NCBI RefSeq assembly: GCF_014837175.1
Contig: NZ_JACYFR010000003.1
Coordinates: 558,001-622,000 of the forward strand
From: Cellulomonas sp. JH27-2
GTDB taxonomy: Bacteria; Actinomycetota; Actinomycetes; Actinomycetales; Cellulomonadaceae
Reading direction: 5' to 3'
DNA length: 64,000 nucleotides
Below are positions 40,827 to 47,876 of this stretch, piece after piece (the stretch's first letter is position 1; every line of letters starts with the position of its first letter). Under the pieces are notes generated by a model, which worked only from the letters and a program-made list of their open reading frames with translations, did no database searches and was not told the origin of the DNA. A program made the translations under genes and the position numbers.

Positions 40827-41405
40827 TCAGCCGACATTGACCCCGAAGTCGCGGACGATGCCGAGCAGCCCGGAGACGTAGCCCTGGCCGACGGCGCGGA
40901 ACTTCCACTCGCCGTTGTACCGGTAGACCTCGCCGAAGATCATGGCCGTCTCCGTGGAGGCGTCCTCGGTGAGGTCGTAGCGGGCGATCTCCTGGCCGTC
41001 GTCGGAGTTGACGATGCGGATGAACGCGTTGCGGACCTGCCCGAACGACTGGTGGCGCGCCTCGGCGTCGTGGATCGAGACCGGGAAGACGATCTTGTCC
41101 ACGTCGGGGGACATCTGCGCCAGGTCCAGCAGCAGCGACTCGTCGTCGCCCTCGCCCTCACCGGTCCGGTTGTCGCCGGTGTGCTCGACGGTCCCGTCGG
41201 GGCTCTTGAGGTTGTTGTAGAAGACGAAGTGCGCGTCGGACAGGACCTTGCCGCTGGGGCCGAGCAGCAGCGCGCTCGCGTCCAGGTCGAAGTCCAGACC
41301 GCTCGTCGTGCGGGCGTCCCAGCCCAGGCCCACCAGAGCCTTGGTGAGGTTAGGGGCCTCCTTGCTCAGCGAGACGTTGCCGCCCTTGGCCAGCGTGATG
41401 CTCAC
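40827..41405 (-). CDS. terD: TerD family calcium-binding protein
   Basis: A 192-residue canonical Ter[25 protein letters not shown] starts the domain; the Ca2+-binding residues are in [11 protein letters not shown] and [28 protein letters not shown] and [19 protein letters not shown] complete the pattern. Paralogue of the next gene upstream, to which it is linked by only 28 bp. GTG 41405 has GGAAGGACAC upstream. Role: stress protein associated with tellurite, oxidative and phage/colicin tolerance in other bacteria; the exact action is unresolved. Confidence 0.93.
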   Translation of the reverse strand: MSITLAKGGNVSLSKEAPNLTKALVGLGWDARTTSGLDFDLDASALLLGPSGKVLSDAHFVFYNNLKSPDGTVEHTGDNRTGEGEGDDESLLLDLAQMSPDVDKIVFPVSIHDAEARHQSFGQVRNAFIRIVNSDDGQEIARYDLTEDASTETAMIFGEVYRYNGEWKFRAVGQGYVSGLLGIVRDFGVNVG

Positions 41406-41433
41406 GTGCGTGTCCTTCCGGTCCCGTGCGCGA

Positions 41434-42009
41434 TCAGAGGTTCACGCCGAAGTCGCGGGCGATGCCCGCGAGGCCCGACGCGTAGCCCTGACCGACGGCC
41501 CGGAACTTCCACTCGGCGCCGTTGCGGTACAGCTCGCCGAACACCATCGCGGTCTCGGTCGACGCGTCCTCGGACAGGTCGTAGCGCGCGATCTCAGCGC
41601 CACCGGCCGCGTTGACGACGCGGATGAAGGCGTTGCGCACCTGGCCGAAGTTCTGCCCGCGAGAGTCGGCGTCGTAGATGGAGACCGGGAAGACGATCTT
41701 CTGCACCTCGGCCGGCACAGCGGAGAGGTCCACCTTGACCTGCTCGTCGTCGCCCTCACCCTCGCCGGTCAGGTTGTCGCCCAGGTGCTCGACGGAGCCC
41801 TCGGGGCTCTTGAGGTTGTTGAAGAACACGAAGTGCGCGTCCGAGGGCACCTTGCCGGCCGCGTCGAGCAGGATCGCGGACGCGTCGAGGTCGAAGTCCG
41901 CGCCCGTCGTCGTGCGGACGTCCCAGCCCAGGCCGACGACGACACCGGTCAGACCGGGCGCCTCCTTGGTGAGGCTGACGTTTCCACCCTTGCTGAGGCT
42001 GACGGCCAT
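41434..42009 (-). CDS. terD: TerD family calcium-binding protein
   Basis: A 191-residue canonical TerD, first gene of the minus arm and close paralogue of the one downstream. [49 protein letters not shown] and [14 protein letters not shown] are all present, so the Ca2+ sites look intact. ATG 42009 has AGGAGGACCC upstream. It is divergent from telA across a 273-bp region that should hold both promoters (minus-strand TACGGT around 42095 and plus-strand TAGCAT around 42195 are -10 candidates). Confidence 0.94.
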   Translation of the reverse strand: MAVSLSKGGNVSLTKEAPGLTGVVVGLGWDVRTTTGADFDLDASAILLDAAGKVPSDAHFVFFNNLKSPEGSVEHLGDNLTGEGEGDDEQVKVDLSAVPAEVQKIVFPVSIYDADSRGQNFGQVRNAFIRVVNAAGGAEIARYDLSEDASTETAMVFGELYRNGAEWKFRAVGQGYASGLAGIARDFGVNL

Positions 42010-42282
42010 GGGTCCTCCTGGTACTCAGCGGCGAGGGGCGTTCCCTCGTCGTCGTGGGGCGCCGCGCGAGGCGTGCGGGCGTGCCTTCCCACCGTATGCA
42101 AGTCCGGGCCGTCGCGGGGGCGTTCGCGGGTGGACTTCGCTCTCAGCGTGCAACCTCGTGGCCGCCCGGCGCACGGAGGGTCGGTGGCTGGCTCTAGCAT
42201 CGAAGCAGGACGCGCGGTCCCGGCCGCGTGCCCGTCGGCGCCCGGAGCTGGGCGCGTCCCTTCGTGCTGCTGGAGGCCACAG

Positions 42283-43509
42283 ATGTCCGAGCTCGACCTC
42301 GGTGCCACCCCGACCGCCCCGTCGACCCCGGCGGCCCCCGCGACCTCGGGGGCGCTCGTGCTGACCCCGCCCGCGCCCGTGGTGGTCGTGGAGGACCAGC
42401 AGGCCGTCGACGCCGTCCCGGTGGACGCCGGCAAGGACGCGGAGCTCAAGGCGAAGGCCGCGGCGTTCGTCACCGAGCTCGCCTCGCTGGACAGCAAGTC
42501 GCCCGCGTTCAGCCAGAAGATCGCGTCGATCACGTCGATGGGCGACCAGGACATCCGCGCGTCCGCGTCGGTCTCCAGCCGCATGCTCGACCGGCCCGCC
42601 AGCCTGGCCAAGGGGGGCAAGGGCAAGGAGGGCGACGCGCAGACGCGCGTCGCGAACACGCTCGTCGACCTGCGCACCACCGTCACGGACCTCGACCCGA
42701 ACCGGGCGGACCTGACGGGCGTCAAGAAGGTCCTCAAGTGGATCCCGGGCGGCAACAAGATCGACGCCTACTTCGCGCGCTACCAGTCCGCGCAGTCGCA
42801 CATCGACGCCATCATCAAGGCGCTCGCCTCCGGCCAGGACGAGCTGCGCAAGGACAACGCCGCGATCGAGACGGAGAAGACCAACCTCTGGACGTCGATG
42901 GGCAAGCTGGCCGAGTACAACTCGCTGGCCGGTGCGCTCGACGAGGCGCTCGTCGGGAAGGTGGCCGAGCTCGAGGCCGCAGGACGTCAGGACGACGCGG
43001 ACGCGCTGCGCTCGGACGCGCTGTTCCCCGTGCGGCAGCGCCGCCAGGACTTCATGACGCAGATGGCCGTGAGCGTGCAGGGCTACATGGCGCTCGACCT
43101 GGTGCGACGCAACAACCTCGAGCTCATCAAGGGCGTCGACCGCGCGCAGACGACGACCATCTCCGCGCTGCGCACCGCCGTCATCGTCAGCCAGGCGCTC
43201 TCGCGGCAGAAGCTGGTGCTCGACCAGATCACGGCCCTGAACACCGTCACGTCCAACCTCATCGAATCGACGTCCGTGCAGCTGCGGCAGCAGGGTGCGG
43301 CCATCAACCAGCAGGCGTCGGAGTCGACGATCGACGTCGAGAAGCTGCAGGCCGCGTTCGACAACGTGTTCGCGACGATGGACGCGCTCGACACGTTCCG
43401 CGCGCAGGCCACCGAGAGCATGGGGGCCACGGTCACCGCGCTCGAGGGGCAGATCCAGCGCGCGCAGCCGTACCTGGAGCGGACGCGTGCGCGCGAGGGC
43501 AGCGAGTGA
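42283..43509 (+). CDS. telA: Toxic anion resistance protein TelA
   Basis: A 408-residue cytoplasmic, mostly helical protein of the TelA/KlaA family. After an Ala/Pro-rich N-terminus (MSELDLGATP...) it shows LKWIPGGNKIDAYFARYQSAQ, VRQRRQDFMTQMAVSVQGYMALD and LVLDQITALNTVTSNLIEST, all family landmarks with coiled-coil character. Members travel with TerD/TerC genes and are implicated in resistance to tellurite and membrane-active agents; the mechanism is unknown. ATG 42283 with GGAGG upstream. First gene of the plus arm. Its N-terminal ELDL matches the LDL motif seen in neighbours. Confidence 0.92.
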   Translation: MSELDLGATPTAPSTPAAPATSGALVLTPPAPVVVVEDQQAVDAVPVDAGKDAELKAKAAAFVTELASLDSKSPAFSQKIASITSMGDQDIRASASVSSRMLDRPASLAKGGKGKEGDAQTRVANTLVDLRTTVTDLDPNRADLTGVKKVLKWIPGGNKIDAYFARYQSAQSHIDAIIKALASGQDELRKDNAAIETEKTNLWTSMGKLAEYNSLAGALDEALVGKVAELEAAGRQDDADALRSDALFPVRQRRQDFMTQMAVSVQGYMALDLVRRNNLELIKGVDRAQTTTISALRTAVIVSQALSRQKLVLDQITALNTVTSNLIESTSVQLRQQGAAINQQASESTIDVEKLQAAFDNVFATMDALDTFRAQATESMGATVTALEGQIQRAQPYLERTRAREGSE

Positions 43510-43578
43510 CGCGTCGCTCGTCACGAGCGAGGGCATGTGACGGGCGGGCACTGATCGGGTACGGGGAAGGGCACTGAC

Positions 43579-44067
43579 GTGAGCTGGTTGGCGCGCCTGC
43601 GCGGCGACGAGGACCCCGTCCCGACCGCACCCGAGCCGGACGACGACGCCCCGGAGGCCCTGCAGGCCGCGATCGACGAGCTGGTCCGGTTCGTCAACGC
43701 GCGAGCCGGCCGCCTTCCCCCGGCCGCGCTGGTCAACGCGCGGCGGCTGACGGACACGCTGACAGAGGTGGTCGACAGCTCGCAGGTCCGCCCGCTCGAC
43801 GTCTACGCGGTCATCAACGTGCGCAGCGTGGTCGGTGACTACCTGCCGACGACGCTGGGCACCTACCTGGCGCTCGAGCCCGACGTGCGCGACGTCCCGC
43901 GGGGCGGCGGCCAGACGCCCACGCAGTCGCTCATGGCGCAGATCGACTCGCTGCAGACGTCGGTCTCCGCCACCCTGGTGGCCACACGTGAGCAGGACGC
44001 GGACGCGCTGCTCACGCAGGGCCGCTTCCTGGCGACCAAGTTCGACCGATCCGACCTCGACCTGTGA
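43579..44067 (+). CDS. Small helical Ter-island protein of unknown function
   Basis: A 162-residue protein I do not recognise beyond its association with telA. The start SWLARLRGDEDPVP is followed by an acidic segment, then helices with VNARAGRLPPAALVNARRLTD and VINVRSVVGDYLPTTLGTYLAL. No membrane segment or signal is present. It ends in DRSDLDL. GTG 43579 with GGGGAAGGG upstream; 69 bp after telA. Probably a TelA partner in the same transcript. Its stop lies within an 18-bp tandem duplication, giving a second in-frame stop downstream. Confidence 0.7.
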   Translation: MSWLARLRGDEDPVPTAPEPDDDAPEALQAAIDELVRFVNARAGRLPPAALVNARRLTDTLTEVVDSSQVRPLDVYAVINVRSVVGDYLPTTLGTYLALEPDVRDVPRGGGQTPTQSLMAQIDSLQTSVSATLVATREQDADALLTQGRFLATKFDRSDLDL

Positions 44068-44083
44068 TCCGACCTCGACCTGT
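44048..44083 (+). repeat. 18-bp tandem duplication across a stop codon
   Basis: GATCCGACCTCGACCTGT occurs twice in a row (44048-44065 and 44066-44083). The first copy encodes the C-terminal SDLDL, and the stop begins in its last base. The second copy keeps frame and repeats the stop. Confidence 0.9.
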
Positions 44084-44096
44084 GACGGAAGCCTGA

Positions 44097-44663
44097 ATGC
44101 CCGCAGCACCCATGAAGCGCGGTTCCAACGCCGCCCTCACCCGCGAGATCCCGAACCTGCACGGGGTCGTCCTCGGGGTCGCGCTCGTCTCGTCCGAGCC
44201 GGTGCTCAACGACAACCTCGTGGTCGCCACGCTGCTGTGCGACGACGACCACCGGGTGCTGTCCGACGAGCACATGGTCTTCTTCAACCAGCTCAGCGAA
44301 CCCACGATGTCGGTCGCGCAGGTGGCCCAGGCAGCCGGGGGCGACCTGGAGCAGATCGAGGTCGACCTCGACGACGTGCCCGCCGCCGTGCATCGCATCG
44401 TCGTCGTCGCCTACCTGAACGAGGGGATGGGCCACCGCCGCACGTTCGGGCAGCTGCGCACCGCGCGCATCCGCGTGCTGAACCTCGACGGGGGCGCCGA
44501 GCTGGTGTCCTCGGAGAACCTCGCCCCGGCGCTCAGCCAGGAGACCGGCCTGATCCTCGGCGAGCTGTACCGGCACGAGGGCGGCTGGAAGTTCAAGGTC
44601 GTCGGGCAGGGGTACCCCGACGGGATCACCGGCATCGCGGCCGACCACGGCATCGGGTTGTGA
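44097..44663 (+). CDS. Divergent TerD-like protein with altered calcium site
   Basis: A 188-residue TerD-fold protein. MKRGSNAALTREIPNLHGVVLGV and RRTFGQLRTARIRVLN match the family, and ETGLILGELYRHEGGWKFKVVGQG is the typical C-terminal motif. The GLGWD and DLDAS segments are replaced and the GDDE ligand run reads GGDLEQIEVDLDD, so Ca2+ binding may be weakened or changed. ATG 44097. The stop overlaps the next gene (TGATG), indicating coupled translation. Confidence 0.85.
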   Translation: MPAAPMKRGSNAALTREIPNLHGVVLGVALVSSEPVLNDNLVVATLLCDDDHRVLSDEHMVFFNQLSEPTMSVAQVAQAAGGDLEQIEVDLDDVPAAVHRIVVVAYLNEGMGHRRTFGQLRTARIRVLNLDGGAELVSSENLAPALSQETGLILGELYRHEGGWKFKVVGQGYPDGITGIAADHGIGL

Positions 44664-45811
44664 TGGTCCTCGACCCCGCCCGCGCGCCGCGACGCTCCGA
44701 CCTGCCGTGGTTGCGTCGGCGGCCGTTGCCGCGGCCGACGACCCCGACGAGCCCGACGAGCACGACGAGCACGACGAGCGCTGCTGCGGGCGCGACGACC
44801 GGGGGCCCTGCGCGGGCGCACTCGATCGACCTGCGGCATCCCGGCCGCCCAGCGCCCGGTTCCAGCGCCCGACCCGCCGGGGTCCAGCCCGTCGCGGCCC
44901 GACCGTCAGCCGAGCCGCCGCCGCCGGGGCCGGCGCAGCGCCCGCCCGCGGCGACGTCGCTCGACCTCTCGTCGTCCTCGTCCACATCGCTGGACCTGTC
45001 TGGATCGACGACAACGGGTGGCGGTTCGGACTCGACGTCGCTCGACCTGTCGTCTTCGGGGTCGACGTCGCTGGACCTGTCGTCGGGTTCGACGTCCCTG
45101 GACCTGTCGCCCGGCGGCGGGTCCGCCGGTGGCTCGTCGGGCGCGGCTCCCGGGACCCCGCAGCCGCGGGCCGCGCGGCGCCGACGCGCGGCGGCGGACG
45201 GGGACGCGGTGCTCGGGTACGAGCCGGAGCGTGTCGTCGTCGGGCGCCCGACGCTGCTGTCGCGCGAGAACCCCACGGTCGCGCTCACGCGCGTGCAGTC
45301 CGGGGTCGGTGTCCTGCGCATCACGGCACGCGTGTCGCGGACGATCGGCGACCTGCGGCTCGCGGCGTTCTGCGCGCTGACGACACCGGACACGTCGGCC
45401 GACCCGACGGCCGTCGACGTGACGCTGCTGGACCACAACCGCGGCATGACGGTTGCGCCCACAGGCTCCCGGCGGCCCGTGGTGCAGGCGCTCGACCAGG
45501 GATTCCTGGTGGACCTGCGCCAGGTGACGAGGGTGCGGCGGCTGGTCGTGCTGGCGTTCTCACCGACCGCGTCCGCGCTGGCGTGGAGCGGTGCCCTGCG
45601 CGTGGAGACGATCGGGGGTGCGCGGGTCGACGTGCCGCTCGAGCACGAGCAGGGTGCGGGGTCGCTGGTCGCGCTGAGCGTGGTCGACGTCGCGGGGGAG
45701 CTGGTGCTGCGGGCCGAGCGCGATCTGGTGCCGGGCGCGCTGCGCGAGGCCGGAGCCGCCTACGGGTTCGACACCCTGACCTGGGTCGACAAGTGGACGC
45801 CCCTGACCTGA
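44663..45811 (+). CDS. Degenerate TerD-like protein with five TSLDLS repeats
   Basis: A 382-residue protein. Residues 1-~185 are low-complexity Pro/Ser/Thr/Gly and probably disordered, with five TSLDLS motifs encoded at about 44952-45109. Residues ~190-382 form a distant TerD-like beta-rich domain (NPTVALTRVQSGVGVLRITARV; LVDLRQVTRVRRLVVLAFS; AAYGFDTLTWVDKW), lacking the usual DLDAS and GDDE ligands. ATG 44663 shares a base with the upstream stop. Possibly a scaffold that uses the repeated motif to recruit partners. I know no named family for the whole protein. Confidence 0.7.
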   Translation: MVLDPARAPRRSDLPWLRRRPLPRPTTPTSPTSTTSTTSAAAGATTGGPARAHSIDLRHPGRPAPGSSARPAGVQPVAARPSAEPPPPGPAQRPPAATSLDLSSSSSTSLDLSGSTTTGGGSDSTSLDLSSSGSTSLDLSSGSTSLDLSPGGGSAGGSSGAAPGTPQPRAARRRRAAADGDAVLGYEPERVVVGRPTLLSRENPTVALTRVQSGVGVLRITARVSRTIGDLRLAAFCALTTPDTSADPTAVDVTLLDHNRGMTVAPTGSRRPVVQALDQGFLVDLRQVTRVRRLVVLAFSPTASALAWSGALRVETIGGARVDVPLEHEQGAGSLVALSVVDVAGELVLRAERDLVPGALREAGAAYGFDTLTWVDKWTPLT

Positions 45812-45876
45812 CCGGGGCCGAGCACCGACCAGCTGATCGCCCGCGACATCGCGCGGGCCTCGACGAAGGAGCCGAG

Positions 45877-46623
45877 ATGGGCATCGACTACACGAAGCGA
45901 CCGAAGAGTGCCCCCGACGCGCCACTGAACGCGTCGTCGGCCACCCAGCCCGTGCCGCAGCCGTCACCGCAGGCCGCACCGCAGCCGCCGGAGCCGCGCG
46001 TCACGCTCGGCAAGGTCACCCTGACGAAGGCCGCGCCGACCGTGTCGCTCTCCAAGGCCGACGCGGCGTCCGGGGTGTTGCGCGTCAACCTCAACTGGAC
46101 GGCGCGGCCGCCGGCGTCGGGCGGCTTCTGGAAGTCCTTGGCCGGTGCGCCTGCCATCGACCTCGACCTCGCGTGCCTGTACGAGTACACGGACGGCTCG
46201 AAGGGCGTGGTGCAGGCGCTCGGCAACGCGTTCCGCGACGAGCACACGTTCGGTCCGGAGCCGATCTGCTGGCTGGACGGCGACGACCGCACGGGGACCC
46301 GGACGGGCGGGGAGAACCTGTTCGTCGACCTGCGCCACATCCAGGCGGTGCGGCGCATCCTCGTGTTCGCGTTCATCTACGAGGGCGTGCCGAACTGGGC
46401 CGCGGCCGACGCCGTGGTGACGCTGTTCCCCCGCTCCGGACCGCAGATCGAGGTGCGGCTCGACGAGTCCGACCCGCAGTCGCCGTCGTGCGCGATCGCC
46501 CTGCTGGAGAACGTGGGCGGGGAGCTGTCCGTGCGGCGCGAGGTGCGGTACGTGCGCGGTGGCCAGTCGGCGGTCGATGCCGCGTACGGCTGGGGGATGC
46601 AGTGGGCGAGGGGTTGCAAGTAG
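45877..46623 (+). CDS. TerD-like protein with repeated VxLxK N-terminal motif
   Basis: A 248-residue TerD-fold protein. A Pro/Ala/Gln-rich start (to ~residue 45) leads into VTLGKVTLTKAAPTVSLSK, three copies of the V-T/S-L-x-K strand that normally occurs once or twice in TerD. IDLDLACLYEYTDGSKG, CWLDGDDRTGT and ENLFVDLRHIQAVRRILVFAF follow, so acidic ligands are partly kept. It ends in an AAYGWGMQW motif shared with the preceding gene. ATG 45877 with AAGGAGCCGAG upstream. Last of the TerD-like run in the plus arm. Confidence 0.82.
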   Translation: MGIDYTKRPKSAPDAPLNASSATQPVPQPSPQAAPQPPEPRVTLGKVTLTKAAPTVSLSKADAASGVLRVNLNWTARPPASGGFWKSLAGAPAIDLDLACLYEYTDGSKGVVQALGNAFRDEHTFGPEPICWLDGDDRTGTRTGGENLFVDLRHIQAVRRILVFAFIYEGVPNWAAADAVVTLFPRSGPQIEVRLDESDPQSPSCAIALLENVGGELSVRREVRYVRGGQSAVDAAYGWGMQWARGCK

Positions 46624-46721
46624 CGCGCCGTCCACAGGTCGCCCTCGCTCGACACGCCACTGTCACCGAGGCGGGTTACGCTCCGGGTGCTCTGCTCGGG
46701 GCCCGCGAGAGTGAGGACGCC

Positions 46722-47876
46722 ATGCGCCATTTCGACCACCTGCCCGACGACGTGCGTCGTCGGCTGTTCTGGCGCGAGCCGGAGCCCTTCACGCGGGAGT
46801 CGGGTCGCGACGTCCTGGCGGTCGCGCTCGGTGCCACGCTCTACATGCCGGGCACCCGCCCACGGCTCGCGCACGACCTGACGCGCCGCGCCGCGAAGGG
46901 TGCCATGAGCTCGGTGGTGTGCCTCGAGGACTCGATCGCCGACGAGGACGTGCCGGCGGCGCAGGCGAACACGATCGCGCAGCTGCGCGACCTGGCGGAG
47001 TCCGGGGGCGGGCCGCTCGTGTTCGTCCGCGTCCGCCAACCGGAGCAGATCGGGCAGATCATCGAGGGCCTGGGTGAGCACGCCGGCGTGCTGAGCGGGT
47101 TCGTGCTGCCCAAGTTCACGCAGACGTCGGGCGCCGCGTTCCTGGACGCGCTCGACGACACGGCCGCGTCCTCCGGTCACCACCTGTGGGCCATGCCCGT
47201 CATGGAGGCGCCGGAGATCATCCACCGCGAGACGCGGGACGACGAGCTGGTCGCGGTCCGTCAGCTCCTCGACAAGCACCGCTCGTCGGTCCTCGCGGTG
47301 CGCACGGGCGCCACGGACCTGTGCGGGTTCTACGGCATCCGGCGTGGCCGCGACCTGAGCATCTACGACGTGCGCCTGGTCGCGGACGTGATCAACCATG
47401 TCGTGAACATCCTGGGCCGAGCCGACGGGACGGGCTTCGTGGTGACCGGGCCCGTCTGGGAGTACTACGGCGGCAACGAGCGCCTGTTCAAGCCGCGCCT
47501 TCGGGAGGCGCCGTTCGAGGCGCACGACGCGGAGGACCTGCGCCACACGCTCATCACCAAGGACCTCGACGGGCTGATCCGCGAGGTCGTGCTGGACACG
47601 GCCAACGGTCTGACCGGCAAGACCGTCATCCACCCCAGCCACGTGGGCGTCGTGCACGCGCTGTCGGTGGTGACGCACGAGGAGTTCGTCGACGCGAGCG
47701 ACGTGCTCGGCACGGATGCCGGCGGGGCGGCCGCGTCGTCCTACCGGAACAAGATGAACGAGTCGCGCCCGCACCGCGCCTGGGCCGAGCGCATCCTGAC
47801 GCGGGCCAAGGTGTTCGGGGTCGCGGAGGCCGACGTCGGCTTCGTCGACCTGCTCGCCGCGGGGGACGGCTGGTGA
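46722..47876 (+). CDS. HpcH/HpaI (citrate lyase beta-like) aldolase of the Ter biosynthetic module
   Basis: A 384-residue TIM-barrel C-C bond lyase/aldolase using a divalent metal and CoA- or pyruvate-type substrates. SSVVCLEDSIADEDV, PLVFVRVRQPEQI, LWAMPVMEAPEIIHRE and GKTVIHPSHVGVVHAL give the barrel and metal-binding Glu/Asp. In Ter operons this family is proposed to help make a nucleoside-like metabolite together with the PRTase, StiP and HAD proteins. ATG 46722 with GAGGACGCC upstream; TTACGCT about 50 nt ahead may be a -10, so the enzyme genes can be expressed apart from the TerD genes. Its stop overlaps the next start (GTGA). Confidence 0.85.
   Translation: MRHFDHLPDDVRRRLFWREPEPFTRESGRDVLAVALGATLYMPGTRPRLAHDLTRRAAKGAMSSVVCLEDSIADEDVPAAQANTIAQLRDLAESGGGPLVFVRVRQPEQIGQIIEGLGEHAGVLSGFVLPKFTQTSGAAFLDALDDTAASSGHHLWAMPVMEAPEIIHRETRDDELVAVRQLLDKHRSSVLAVRTGATDLCGFYGIRRGRDLSIYDVRLVADVINHVVNILGRADGTGFVVTGPVWEYYGGNERLFKPRLREAPFEAHDAEDLRHTLITKDLDGLIREVVLDTANGLTGKTVIHPSHVGVVHALSVVTHEEFVDASDVLGTDAGGAAASSYRNKMNESRPHRAWAERILTRAKVFGVAEADVGFVDLLAAGDGW

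Noticed and set aside
43506-43528. Small dyads (GTGACG/CGTCAC and GCTCGT-C-ACGAGC) after telA
   Set aside because: They are short, overlap one another and lie in a likely co-transcribed gap; not enough to call an operator or terminator.
42025-44109. 694-codon minus-strand ORF opposite telA
   Set aside because: Shadow frame of telA and the small partner gene, both with good starts and family motifs.
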